From assembly GCF_020885975.1 (NCBI RefSeq), contig NZ_AP025183.1, positions 1,364,001 through 1,428,000 of the forward strand: 64,000 nucleotides of DNA. The letters run 5' to 3'. This DNA comes from Flavobacterium ammonificans. Lineage in GTDB: Bacteria > Bacteroidota > Bacteroidia > Flavobacteriales > Flavobacteriaceae. The notes beneath the pieces are model-generated. The model saw only the letters and a list, made by a program, of their open reading frames with translations, was not told where the DNA came from and made no database searches. The translations under genes were made by a program, and so were the position numbers. Numbering within the stretch: the stretch's first letter is position 1; every line of letters begins with the position of its first letter. Shown piece by piece: positions 1 to 8,060 of this stretch.

Positions 1-1785
1 ATTGAGGACAACACAGCTGCTGAGGTAGAAATCTTGATTCACCTCCCGCCAGGTGTTTCGCCTGATAAAATGATAGATGCCCTATATGCATTTACTGCTT
101 GTGAAACTTCTGTGGCGCCGTTAGGTTGTGTTATTGAAAATAATAAGCCTTTGTTTATTGGTGTTTCTGAAATGTTGAAAATCTCCACACATCGCACGGT
201 AGATTTGTTGAAACGGGAACTAGAAATCCAATTGGACGAACTGGAAAACAAATGGCATTTTTCTACTTTGGAGAAAATTTTCATTCGTGAAGAAATGTAT
301 ATTGATTTCAAATTGTATGGAGATAGAGAATCATTGTACAAATATATGTACGACCGATTTGAACCTTTCAAAAAATCATTTGTGCGTGAAACCAATGATG
401 ATGATTTGCAAAAATTAACGCAAATTCCAATGATTCGTATTACGCGTTTCGACTCGGATAAAGCGGATGATGCAATTGCTAAGTTGGAAGCCGAAATGGA
501 AGAAGTGAAACATCATTTGGATAACATCATTGATTTTACCATTGACTTTTTCCAAAAATTAAAAGACAAATACGGAAAAGGACGAGAACGCCAAACGGAG
601 TTGCGAAGTTTTGATACTATTGAAGCTACCAAAGTGGTGTTGCGTAATACCAAATTATATGTCAACAGAGAGGAAGGTTTCTTGGGAACTGGACTTAAAA
701 AGGACGAATACGTTGCCGATTGTTCCGATATTGATGATGTGATTGTTTTCCTTCGCGATGGGAAAATGATGATTACCAAAGTGGATGAAAAGAAATTCAT
801 TGGCAAAGACATTATACATATTGCGGTGTTTGACAAAAACGACAAACGTACCATTTACAATATGATCTACCGAGATGGTAAAAATGGATCAACCTTTATC
901 AAACGTTTCAATGTTTCTGGAGTGACACGTGATAAGTTCTACGATTTGACTCAAGAGAATGCTGGATCTATGGTCTTGTATTTTTCAGCCAATCCAAATG
1001 GAGAAGCTGAAGTCGTGACTATTTTATTGCGTCAGGTTGGAAGTGTTAAGAAATTAAAATGGGATGTCGATTTTTCTGATATTGCCATAAAAGGACGTGC
1101 TTCGAGAGGTAATACCGTTTCTAAATACCCAATTAAGAAAATTGAGTTGAAAGAAAAAGGAATATCAACTTTGCGTCCAAGAAAAGTTTGGTTTGATGAT
1201 ACGGTCCAAAGATTGAACGTAGACGGAAGAGGGGAGTTGTTAGGAGAGTTTAGACCTAATGATCGTTTGTTGATTATCAATCAATCAGGTAAGCTTAAAA
1301 CGATTATTCCTGAATTGACTACGCATTTTGACGAGGATATGATTGTGTTAGAAAAATGGAATCCTAAGAAACCAATTGCTACCATTTATTATGATGGAGA
1401 AAAAGAGCGTTATTTTGTAAAACGTTTCTTAGTAGAAAATGAAAATAAAGAAGAAATTTTTATTACTGAACACGAAAAATCACAGTTAGAAATTGTTTCA
1501 ACTGATTGGCGTCCAATGGCAGAAATTGTATTTGCGAAAGTGAAAGGTGTTCAAAAAGAAAATCAAACGATTGATTTGGAACAATTCATAGCGGTTAAAG
1601 GAATAAAAGCTATTGGTAATCAATTGACAACAGATAAGTTAAAACAAGTGAATTTGTTAGAGTCATTGCCATACGAAGAACCTGAAAAAGAAGTCGAGGA
1701 GACAAGCACAGAAGAATCAACTGAGTTAGAAGACATTCCTACAGACACAAATGATGACGGTCAAATTACTTTAAGTTTAGATTAA
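1..1785 (+). CDS. parC: DNA topoisomerase IV subunit A, 5'-truncated
   Basis: The reading frame is open from base 1, so the window begins inside the gene; an in-frame TTG at 34 is internal and is not the start. About 594 residues remain. They cover the end of the breakage-reunion domain, the long coiled-coil stretch (LEAEMEEVKHH region), the tower and exit-gate segment, and a C-terminal repeat domain that binds and wraps DNA. The tail after about base 1680 is acidic and low in complexity. The protein pairs with ParE to decatenate chromosomes. The N-terminal half with the active-site tyrosine lies outside the window. ParC is preferred over GyrA by resemblance to Bacteroidota ParC proteins and by the absence of a recognisable GyrA box; this is a judgement from memory. 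A strong hairpin terminator follows directly. Confidence 0.85.
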   Translation: MEDNTAAEVEILIHLPPGVSPDKMIDALYAFTACETSVAPLGCVIENNKPLFIGVSEMLKISTHRTVDLLKRELEIQLDELENKWHFSTLEKIFIREEMYIDFKLYGDRESLYKYMYDRFEPFKKSFVRETNDDDLQKLTQIPMIRITRFDSDKADDAIAKLEAEMEEVKHHLDNIIDFTIDFFQKLKDKYGKGRERQTELRSFDTIEATKVVLRNTKLYVNREEGFLGTGLKKDEYVADCSDIDDVIVFLRDGKMMITKVDEKKFIGKDIIHIAVFDKNDKRTIYNMIYRDGKNGSTFIKRFNVSGVTRDKFYDLTQENAGSMVLYFSANPNGEAEVVTILLRQVGSVKKLKWDVDFSDIAIKGRASRGNTVSKYPIKKIELKEKGISTLRPRKVWFDDTVQRLNVDGRGELLGEFRPNDRLLIINQSGKLKTIIPELTTHFDEDMIVLEKWNPKKPIATIYYDGEKERYFVKRFLVENENKEEIFITEHEKSQLEIVSTDWRPMAEIVFAKVKGVQKENQTIDLEQFIAVKGIKAIGNQLTTDKLKQVNLLESLPYEEPEKEVEETSTEESTELEDIPTDTNDDGQITLSLD

Positions 1786-1790
1786 AATAA

Positions 1791-1817
1791 AAAAAGCTCC
1801 TATTTCAGGAGCTTTTT
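1791..1817. terminator. Bidirectional intrinsic terminator (parC / terC)
   Basis: An 11-bp perfect stem (1791-1801 with 1807-1817) has a 5-nt loop, with A-rich and T-rich flanks on both sides. It lies between the convergent parC and terC genes, so it can end transcription from either direction. Confidence 0.9.
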
Positions 1818-1823
1818 TTAGGT

Positions 1824-2591
1824 TTACTTTTTAGTCATTTTCATATTTAGCATTTCAATAACTAATGAAAATGATATGGCAAAATATAAATATCCTTTTG
1901 GAATTGGGGTAACATGATTACCAAATATAAGTGCGTCGGCTAAATGCGCGCTTTCGGTAAGTAACATCATTCCAATTAAAATTAGAAATGCTAAACCTAA
2001 TACTTGTATAGAAGGATGTTTATTTACAAAATTACCAACTGGAACTGCAAATTGCATCATTATAAATACAGAAATGATAACAGCTGTAATCATAATGTAT
2101 ATAGCACCTTCAACACCATTAGTCATACCTACAGCCGTTAAAATACTATCAAAAGAAAACACCATATCTATCAATATGATTTGGAAAATTACATTTCTAA
2201 ATGATTTTGTAGCTGATTTTTTTATTTCTTTTTCTTCTTGTCCTTTTTCTTCTACTTTTTCACGAATTTCATTGGTGCTTTTATAAATTAAAAATAAGCC
2301 TCCTAGCAAAAGAATAATACTTTGACCAGTAATATTTGCGGAGAACCAACTTAAGTCAATATGGAACCAAGGTTCTTTCATTTGAATTAGTAGATTAATT
2401 CCAAACAACAACGCTATACGCATAAACATAGCTAGGAACATACCAATTTTGGTCGCTCTTTTTCGTTTTTCTTCAGGAAGTTTTCCGGTAGCGATAGAAA
2501 TAAAAATAATATTATCTATTCCTAATACAATCTCTAAAAATGTTAAGGTTAAAAGGGCTATCCAAGCATCTGGATTTAAAAATACTTCCAT
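1824..2591 (-). CDS. TerC family integral membrane protein
   Basis: This 255-residue polytopic membrane protein has the two TerC signature segments: EIVLGIDN at residues 20-27 and DMVFSFDS at 142-149. Their acidic residues (E20, D26, D142, D148) are thought to form a metal path. Characterised relatives (Alx, MeeF, MeeY) export manganese; some others are linked to tellurite resistance. A charged cytoplasmic loop rich in Glu and Lys (about residues 105-130) separates the two halves. It is the last gene of a minus-strand series and ends 7 bp before the terminator shared with parC. Manganese export is inferred from the family; no metal-responsive element is visible near it. Confidence 0.85.
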   Translation of the reverse strand: MEVFLNPDAWIALLTLTFLEIVLGIDNIIFISIATGKLPEEKRKRATKIGMFLAMFMRIALLFGINLLIQMKEPWFHIDLSWFSANITGQSIILLLGGLFLIYKSTNEIREKVEEKGQEEKEIKKSATKSFRNVIFQIILIDMVFSFDSILTAVGMTNGVEGAIYIMITAVIISVFIMMQFAVPVGNFVNKHPSIQVLGLAFLILIGMMLLTESAHLADALIFGNHVTPIPKGYLYFAISFSLVIEMLNMKMTKK

Positions 2592-2613
2592 TATAGTGAA
2601 TTAAATGTTCTGT

Positions 2614-3000
2614 TTATTTTAGGTTAGTTTCTCCAATTTTGATAACCGTACCTCGCTGTTTACTATCTACACCAACCATTCCGAATTCAAAGGTATATGA
2701 ATTTTTTGAGGTGGTCAAAATCTTCATGCTTATTGCCCTTTTTTCTTGATTATTTTTAGGATGTTTTTTTCTTAGGACATATTCACAATCACTAATCCAA
2801 CGTACAATTGCAGTGTCTGTTTTTCCTTCAAAAGTTTCGATCTCAATACTGTCCTTGCGTTCAAAAAATGTAACTTTTTTCACACCGTCTACTTCATGTT
2901 CGAATTTGAATTTCCCTGTTTTGAAATCTTTACAATTGTTCTCGGTACTGTAACAAGAGGCTAGTAATAGCAAACCAAATAAAGCGATTATATTCTTCAT
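2614..3000 (-). CDS. Small conserved lipoprotein, function unknown
   Basis: The 128-residue protein has a hydrophobic leader and a lipobox ending at Cys16 (LASC), so it is probably anchored in the outer or inner membrane. The mature part is beta-rich with conserved-looking CKDFKTGKFKF and ERKDSIEIETF segments. I recall near-identical proteins in Flavobacteria carrying the automated name 'DNA topoisomerase IV'. Nothing in this sequence resembles a topoisomerase, and the name probably leaked from the neighbouring parC. Only 2 bp separate it from the upstream pentapeptide-repeat gene, and terC follows 22 bp downstream, so it is co-transcribed. Confidence 0.75.
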   Translation of the reverse strand: MKNIIALFGLLLLASCYSTENNCKDFKTGKFKFEHEVDGVKKVTFFERKDSIEIETFEGKTDTAIVRWISDCEYVLRKKHPKNNQEKRAISMKILTTSKNSYTFEFGMVGVDSKQRGTVIKIGETNLK

Positions 3001-3002
3001 GA

Positions 3003-3575
3003 TTATTCTATTTTTATATCGTATTTATCTAAAAGTCCCACAATACCTTGAGCTGAAAATTTCGCTTTCTTCATTGGGTTGAACTCTGGATCAATTTTGT
3101 AGTTAAAAGCAGTTCTAAAGTCAGCCCCTGCTAATTGGCTATCATTAAATATAGCGTTATCTAAATTACAATTATCAAAAATTGCATTGGATAATTGAGT
3201 ATTTATGAAACCTGTCTCTTTCATTGAACAAGCTATAAAGTTTGTTTTAGGCATTTTTTTATTGGCAAACGAGGCATAATCCAAAACACAATCTTGAAAA
3301 CTGACTTGGAATAAAAAATCAGTACAAGTATTGAAATGAATTCCTAATAACTTACAATTCTTGAAATGAACAGTTTTTAAACTGGTTCCAACAAGGCTAA
3401 TCATGGATAAATTACAATCAATAAATTCGCAATCCATAAAGGTATTGTTACTTAAATCAGAATTGGAAAAATCACAGTTTTTAAAGATGCAGTCTTCAAA
3501 TTCACGATGATTGATTCGGCTATCAATAGCTATGACTTTTTCAAATGTTTTTTGAATGTTGATGAGGTTTTCCAT
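3003..3575 (-). CDS. Pentapeptide-repeat protein
   Basis: From the ATG at 3575 the protein has 190 residues. A short helical N-terminus is followed by a run of A(D/N)LXX-type pentapeptides with F, L or C at the central position (such as CDFSN, SDLSN, CNLDN, AIFND), which fold into a right-handed quadrilateral beta-helix. A longer frame opens at 3680 but would overlap the upstream gene by about 105 bp and add a cysteine/tryptophan-rich stretch unlike the family. The ATG at 3575 overlaps the preceding stop codon in a TAATG arrangement that suggests translational coupling. Some pentapeptide proteins mimic DNA and protect gyrase (Qnr, MfpA), and parC is nearby, but this is a weak hint and the substrate is unknown. 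Confidence 0.8.
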   Translation of the reverse strand: MENLINIQKTFEKVIAIDSRINHREFEDCIFKNCDFSNSDLSNNTFMDCEFIDCNLSMISLVGTSLKTVHFKNCKLLGIHFNTCTDFLFQVSFQDCVLDYASFANKKMPKTNFIACSMKETGFINTQLSNAIFDNCNLDNAIFNDSQLAGADFRTAFNYKIDPEFNPMKKAKFSAQGIVGLLDKYDIKIE

Positions 3576-3796
3576 TAATCGTTGAATAAACTGTTCATAA
3601 TAGTTTTTAATCCAACATACAGGCAATATACTCCATAAATACATAAAGCAATTCCAATTCCTAATACAAGGTAATGCCAATTATTTCCTTGGTTCATAAA
3701 CGCATTATGAATTATCGCAGGACCAATGAATAATAAAGGTAAAGCGCCAGATAAATATTTTAAGGCTTTCGCCAAAAGAGCTTTGTTGGTTGCCAT
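3575..3796 (-). CDS. DUF6095-type small membrane protein
   Basis: This 73-residue protein has two predicted transmembrane helices (about residues 13-33 and 41-66) separated by a short NQGNNW loop. It resembles the small Bacteroidota family DUF6095, which I identify from memory. The start lies 3 bp after the murQ stop, and its own stop overlaps the next start (TAATG), so it is tightly coupled in the operon. No function is known. Confidence 0.7.
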   Translation of the reverse strand: MATNKALLAKALKYLSGALPLLFIGPAIIHNAFMNQGNNWHYLVLGIGIALCIYGVYCLYVGLKTIMNSLFND

Positions 3797-3799
3797 TAT

Positions 3800-4621
3800 T
3801 TAGTTTTTTTGCTGCTGGTAAAAATCAACCGCTTTTCTAACGCTGCCTAATTGAGATAGTAATTGGCTTCCTTCTTCATAGGAAACAGGAATTTCACTCA
3901 TAATCATTTTTACTCCGCGATCTACTAATTTGGTGTTGCTCAATTGCATGTCTACCATTTTGTTTCCTTTGACCTTCCCTAGCTGAATCATAGTTGCTGT
4001 AGAAATCATATTCAACACTAATTTCTGTGCTGTTCCGGCTTTCATTCGCGAACTTCCAGTAACAAATTCCGGGCCAACAATTACTTCAATTGGGAATGTA
4101 GCCGTTTGTGAAAGTGGACTTTCGGCATTGCACGAAATGCTTCCAGTGATGATATTATTTTCGTTGCAAGCTTGTAAACCGCCAATAACATATGGAGTTG
4201 TTCCAGAAGCCGCTATTCCAACTACCACATCATCGGAGTTAATGTTGTATTCTTGTAAATCTATCCAAGCTTGTGTAGTATTGTCTTCAGCATTTTCAAC
4301 CGCACGACGAATGGCTTTGTCCCCACCTGCAATAATTCCATTAACCAAGTCAAAAGGAACTCCAAAAGTAGGCGGACACTCAGAAGCATCAACAATTCCC
4401 AATCGTCCAGAAGTACCGGCTCCAATGTAAAACAATCTACCTCCTAATTTCATTTTAGCCACAATTTGAGTTACTAAAGCCTCGATAGATGGCATTGCTT
4501 TGGCAACAGCCAATGGCACCGTTTGGTCTTCTTGATTGATATTGAACAGCAATTCCTGCACCGACATTTTTTCTAAATGGTCGTATTTTGAGGATTGTTC
4601 TGTAGTTTTAGTAAAAGTCAT
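3800..4621 (-). CDS. murQ: N-acetylmuramic acid 6-phosphate etherase
   Basis: MurQ cleaves the lactyl ether of MurNAc-6-phosphate to give GlcNAc-6-phosphate and D-lactate in cell-wall recycling. The 273-residue protein has the SIS fold, with the GAGTSGRLG phosphosugar loop at residues 67-75. The catalytic glutamates E81 (in ASECPPTFG) and E112 (ENAED) have the same spacing as Glu83 and Glu114 in the E. coli enzyme. The C-terminal helical part is slightly short compared with E. coli (about 298). No anmK, nagZ or amgK-type gene lies next to it, so the source of phosphorylated MurNAc is not shown here. Confidence 0.93.
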   Translation of the reverse strand: MTFTKTTEQSSKYDHLEKMSVQELLFNINQEDQTVPLAVAKAMPSIEALVTQIVAKMKLGGRLFYIGAGTSGRLGIVDASECPPTFGVPFDLVNGIIAGGDKAIRRAVENAEDNTTQAWIDLQEYNINSDDVVVGIAASGTTPYVIGGLQACNENNIITGSISCNAESPLSQTATFPIEVIVGPEFVTGSSRMKAGTAQKLVLNMISTATMIQLGKVKGNKMVDMQLSNTKLVDRGVKMIMSEIPVSYEEGSQLLSQLGSVRKAVDFYQQQKN

Positions 4622-4637
4622 AAATAAATTATTGAAT

Positions 4638-5018
4638 TTATTTTAAAACATGAAATGCTAAGATATTTTGAACATCGTAAACATTAACAGATTTGTTAAA
4701 TTGTTTCACTATACTAGGATTTACTTCACTAGAAACCCAAATCTTTAGTTCAGCCTCTAAATCGAATGTTCCGGCAGTTTCTATGCTAAATCTTGAAATA
4801 CTTTTGTAAACAATTGATTTATATTCAATTTTACTTCCTGTAATTCCTTGTTTTTCAATTAATATCAATCGTTTGGATGTAAAGATAAATGTATCTCTAA
4901 TTAATTTGAAACCAAGTTCTATCGATTCCCCTTCGATTAGTAATTTTCCGTAGTCATTCATTAAACTTTCTTGATCTACAGCTCCAGCATTTCCTAGTAA
5001 AGCAGAAAAAATTCCCAT
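4638..5018 (-). CDS. PH domain-containing protein (bPH_1/DUF1696-like)
   Basis: The 126-residue protein matches the bacterial pleckstrin-homology-like family. Alternating beta strands include GFKLIRDTFIFTSKRLILI, typical of the family core, with SIETAGTFDLEAELKIW further on. There is no signal peptide, so it should be cytoplasmic. The family's role is unknown. It lies 16 bp downstream of the ZIP gene and 16 bp upstream of murQ in the same operon. Confidence 0.75.
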   Translation of the reverse strand: MGIFSALLGNAGAVDQESLMNDYGKLLIEGESIELGFKLIRDTFIFTSKRLILIEKQGITGSKIEYKSIVYKSISRFSIETAGTFDLEAELKIWVSSEVNPSIVKQFNKSVNVYDVQNILAFHVLK

Positions 5019-5034
5019 AATGGTTTGTTTTAAG

Positions 5035-5703
5035 TTAAATTAAATAGGCCAATCCAAATCCTAATACTATCATCGATATTTTAGCAATATTGAATTTATG
5101 TCCCTCACTACTTTCAAAAATGATAGTCGAAGAAATATGAAATAAAATCCCAATAACTATTGCTGTTATTTCGGTGTAATATGTATTAAGTATCGGTAAA
5201 TAATCTGACAGAATAGTGCCTAAAGGGGTCATTATAGCAAAGCTAATCATAAATATAAAAATAGCTTTTTTATTCAAATTAGCATTGATGAAAAAGGTAG
5301 TTAAAATGATAGCGATGGGTAAATGATGAATGGCAATACCAATTGCTAAATCATGATTATGAGCTACAGGAAAACCTTCTGCCAAAGCATGAATACAAAG
5401 ACTGATAAACAACAACCATGGAATATGATTCATCTTGTCATGTCCATGAACATGTCCGTGTTCTGCACCTTGCGAAAAATATTCTAAAATAATTTGGAAC
5501 AAAATCCCTACCATAATAAATAATCCAATTCGATTATTATTACTTTCATAGATTTCCGGTAACAAATGGCTTACTGTTAGTGACAATAAAAAAGAACCGC
5601 TGAACGCTAAAAGCAATTTGAGTTTCGCTTTGTCTTTTGGTTGGAAAACCAAAGCAAATAAATAGCCAATTAATACAGAAAGTAAGGGTAAAAGATAATT
5701 CAT
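5035..5703 (-). CDS. ZIP family metal transporter
   Basis: This 222-residue membrane protein has about eight hydrophobic segments. It shows ZIP metal-site motifs: HLLPE at 46-50, HALAEG at 105-110 and HHLP at 126-129. A histidine-rich loop (HGHVHGH, residues 82-88) sits between helices, as in other ZIP proteins. It should import Zn2+ or related divalent metals across the inner membrane; selectivity cannot be read from the sequence. Its ATG overlaps the stop of the upstream methyltransferase gene (TAATG). No Zur- or Fur-like site is visible. Confidence 0.87.
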   Translation of the reverse strand: MNYLLPLLSVLIGYLFALVFQPKDKAKLKLLLAFSGSFLLSLTVSHLLPEIYESNNNRIGLFIMVGILFQIILEYFSQGAEHGHVHGHDKMNHIPWLLFISLCIHALAEGFPVAHNHDLAIGIAIHHLPIAIILTTFFINANLNKKAIFIFMISFAIMTPLGTILSDYLPILNTYYTEITAIVIGILFHISSTIIFESSEGHKFNIAKISMIVLGFGLAYLI

Positions 5704-6467
5704 TATTTAAAAATCATGATTAATCGTTCGCTTTCAGTTTTATGGAATTTCTTCAGTTTATAATCCCCAAAGATATCTAATAAATAGATACCAGCTTCAT
5801 CCATCATCGTTTGAAAATCTTGTAAAGTCAAAGCTTGTACTTTTTCTGTGAAATGAAACGATTCACCTTGATCTTCAAAGGCAATTTCTTTGTAAATATG
5901 TCCGTCTTTCACATAGCGTTTTATATAGAAATCAATGCCTTCTACTGTTTTGGTTTCTTCAGGGACTAGATTAGCGATTACTTGATTCACATTCATGAAA
6001 TCAATGACTGCAAATCCGTGTTCGGTTAAGCTCTCTTTAATGGCAATAAGCGTTTTCAAGTTATCGGCATCATTTTCAAAATAACCAAAACTCGTAAACA
6101 AATTGAAAATAGCATCAAATTGATCCTCGAATTTTTCGCGCATATCATGTACCTGAAAATGCAAACTACTATTGCTATTTTTACTAGCTTCTGCAATACT
6201 GTTTTCTGATAAATCAGCACCAATAACTTCAAACCCCAATTGGTTTAAATAGATAGCATGACGTCCTTTTCCACAAGCTAAGTCCAATACTTTGGCTTTT
6301 TCTGGAAGATTAAGATAGTGCGTCAAGTTATCCATGAAAATTTGCGCTTCACGGTAATTGCGTTCTTTATATAGGATATGGTAATACGGGGTATCAAACC
6401 AAGAAGCAAACCAGTTTTGTGTTGGCTTTTGACTATCTAAAACTGTTGGTATCAAATCTTCAGACAT
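5703..6467 (-). CDS. Class I SAM-dependent methyltransferase
   Basis: The 254-residue protein has the Rossmann methyltransferase motif I, VLDLACGKGRH (residues 60-70), then GADLSENSI and a C-terminal beta-rich region. Substrate is unknown; the closest general class is the small-molecule Methyltransf_25/UbiE-like group. It is the first gene of the eight-gene minus-strand series. A TAAATTTG box (6496-6503) lies 28 bp upstream of its start. The last codon overlaps the ZIP transporter start. Confidence 0.8.
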   Translation of the reverse strand: MSEDLIPTVLDSQKPTQNWFASWFDTPYYHILYKERNYREAQIFMDNLTHYLNLPEKAKVLDLACGKGRHAIYLNQLGFEVIGADLSENSIAEASKNSNSSLHFQVHDMREKFEDQFDAIFNLFTSFGYFENDADNLKTLIAIKESLTEHGFAVIDFMNVNQVIANLVPEETKTVEGIDFYIKRYVKDGHIYKEIAFEDQGESFHFTEKVQALTLQDFQTMMDEAGIYLLDIFGDYKLKKFHKTESERLIMIFK

Positions 6468-6495
6468 TTATTCTTTTTCAATTAAATCAAGTCCG

Positions 6496-6503
6496 CAAAT
6501 TTA
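6496..6503 (-). promoter_or_regulatory. -7 element for the methyltransferase-to-terC operon
   Basis: On the minus strand this reads TAAATTTG, a perfect match to the Bacteroidota TAnnTTTG box. It would start an mRNA about 25 nt before the ATG at 6467. Only 3 bp separate it from the plus-strand box at 6507. Confidence 0.65.
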
Positions 6504-6506
6504 GTG

Positions 6507-6514
6507 TATTTTTG
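6507..6514 (+). promoter_or_regulatory. -7 element for the THUMP methyltransferase gene
   Basis: TATTTTTG matches TAnnTTTG. The gene starts at 6616, leaving a leader of about 95 nt, longer than for most genes here. It lies back to back with the minus-strand box at 6496. Confidence 0.55.
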
Positions 6515-6615
6515 CACAAATAAACCCTATTATTTGAATTCAAAGTTCAATAAATAGGTTTTTGCCGCTGCTTTTTTTAAAATAAAACAGAAGTAGTTGA
6601 ATTGAACAGAAAAAA

Positions 6616-7785
6616 ATGGAAGATAATTTTAAAATGATTGCCAAAACCTTTTTTGGTTTTGAAGAAATATTAGCCAATGAATTAAAAGCATTAGGCGCAC
6701 AAGATGTAGAACAAGGAATTAGAATGGTTAGTTTCAAAGGAGACAAAGGTTTTATGTACAAAGCCAATTTGTCATTACGAACTGCTTTGAAAATTTTAAA
6801 ACCGATTTATACTTTTAGAGCCAATAATGAAAACGCCTTATACAAAGGAATTTCAGGAATTAATTGGTCGAAGTATTTGAATGCCAATCAGACTTTTGTA
6901 ATTGATGCGACGGTACATTCGGATCATTTTAACCATTCTGAATTTGTTTCTCAAAAATGTAAAGATGCGATCGTAGATCAATTTAGAGAAAGAACAGGGC
7001 AGCGTCCGAGTATCGACAAAGCTTTTCCAGATTTACGAATCAATATTCACATTGGTAAAGATCAAGTCTCGGTAGCTTTGGACACTTCTGGAAATTCATT
7101 GCACCAACGTGGTTACCGAACTGCAACGAATATTGCCCCTATTAATGAAGTTTTGGCAGCAGGAATTTTAATCCTTTCAGGTTGGGAAGGACAAAGCGAT
7201 TTTCTTGACCCAATGTGTGGTTCAGGAACTTTTTTGGCGGAAGCCGCTATGATTGCGTGCAACATTCCGGCCAATATCAATCGTAAAGAGTTTGCTTTCG
7301 AAAAATGGAACGATTGGGACAATGATTTGTTTGACCAAATTGTCAACAGTTTAATGAAAAAAGTAAAAGAGTTTCATTATACCATAAAAGGATATGACAA
7401 GGCGCCAAGTGCCGTGAGTAAAGCCAAAGACAATATTCGAAATGCGAACTTAGAAGATTACATCAGCATTGCCGAAGATAACTTTTTTGATACTGAAAAG
7501 AACTCTCAAGTAAAATTACACATGGTTTTCAATCCGCCGTATGATGAACGATTGGACATTCATATGGAAGAGTTTTACAAGAATATTGGAGATACGTTGA
7601 AAAAGAGTTATCCAGGAACTAACGCATGGTTTATTACCGCCAATCTGGAAGCATTGAAATTTGTAGGATTGAAACCTTCACGTAAAATTAAATTGTTCAA
7701 TGCAAGTTTAGAAGCCCGTTTAGTGAAATACGAAATGTACGAAGGCAGCAAAAGAACTAAATTTCAAGTAGCCGATAAAGAATAA
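6616..7785 (+). CDS. THUMP-domain 23S rRNA methyltransferase (RlmL-type)
   Basis: The 389-residue protein has an N-terminal ferredoxin-like/THUMP RNA-binding region (about 1-160) and a C-terminal SAM methyltransferase domain with DPMCGSGT (198-205) and the N-methyltransferase motif NPPY (306-309). This matches the N-terminal half of E. coli RlmKL, which makes m2G2445 in 23S rRNA; the RlmK half is absent, as in many bacteria. It acts on rRNA in the cytoplasm. The exact guanosine is inferred from family. The gene is monocistronic or paired with the small membrane protein 12 bp downstream. Confidence 0.88.
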   Translation: MEDNFKMIAKTFFGFEEILANELKALGAQDVEQGIRMVSFKGDKGFMYKANLSLRTALKILKPIYTFRANNENALYKGISGINWSKYLNANQTFVIDATVHSDHFNHSEFVSQKCKDAIVDQFRERTGQRPSIDKAFPDLRINIHIGKDQVSVALDTSGNSLHQRGYRTATNIAPINEVLAAGILILSGWEGQSDFLDPMCGSGTFLAEAAMIACNIPANINRKEFAFEKWNDWDNDLFDQIVNSLMKKVKEFHYTIKGYDKAPSAVSKAKDNIRNANLEDYISIAEDNFFDTEKNSQVKLHMVFNPPYDERLDIHMEEFYKNIGDTLKKSYPGTNAWFITANLEALKFVGLKPSRKIKLFNASLEARLVKYEMYEGSKRTKFQVADKE

Positions 7786-7797
7786 AAAATAAATGAT

Positions 7798-8031
7798 ATG
7801 ACTAAATTACAATTAAGAGCCTTTATGTATCAGTTGGGAAGTTTTGCTATTTTGTTTATTGCTTTTCGATATTTGATTCATAACTACACTAATTTGACAG
7901 GGTTATTTATTCCGTTTACCGCTTTTGTAGTAGGGACAATTCTTTCTCCAAAATTTCAATCCGTTAAAACTAAAGATGGAGAGAAACTCTTTATGTCTTG
8001 GCTTTTTATTAAAGGTATAAAGGAGTTGTAA
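7798..8031 (+). CDS. Small two-helix membrane protein, function unknown
   Basis: The 77-residue protein has two hydrophobic segments (about residues 11-27 and 34-49) followed by a basic stretch (KFQSVKTKDGEK) and a short amphipathic tail. I do not recognise a named family. It begins 12 bp after the RlmL-type gene and is probably co-transcribed with it. The codon usage looks like that of its neighbours, and the small gap supports a real gene. Confidence 0.6.
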   Translation: MTKLQLRAFMYQLGSFAILFIAFRYLIHNYTNLTGLFIPFTAFVVGTILSPKFQSVKTKDGEKLFMSWLFIKGIKEL

Positions 8032-8033
8032 TC

Positions 8034-8049
8034 TTTGGCTTTTGCCAAA
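8034..8049. terminator. Weak hairpin between convergent genes
   Basis: TTTGGC (8034-8039) and GCCAAA (8044-8049) form a 6-bp stem with a TTTT loop, in the 29-bp gap between two converging genes. No U-tract follows on either strand, so termination is uncertain. Confidence 0.3.
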
Positions 8050-8060
8050 AGGCAGCACTA

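Noticed and set aside
3003..3575. Gyrase-protecting (Qnr-like) role for the pentapeptide protein
   Set aside because: Only the repeat type and the distance to parC suggest it. There is no Qnr-like loop pattern or known homology.
3003..3680. 225-residue form of the pentapeptide protein
   Set aside because: The extra 35 residues overlap the DUF6095 gene and do not look like the family. The ATG at 3575 overlaps the upstream stop in a standard TAATG coupling.
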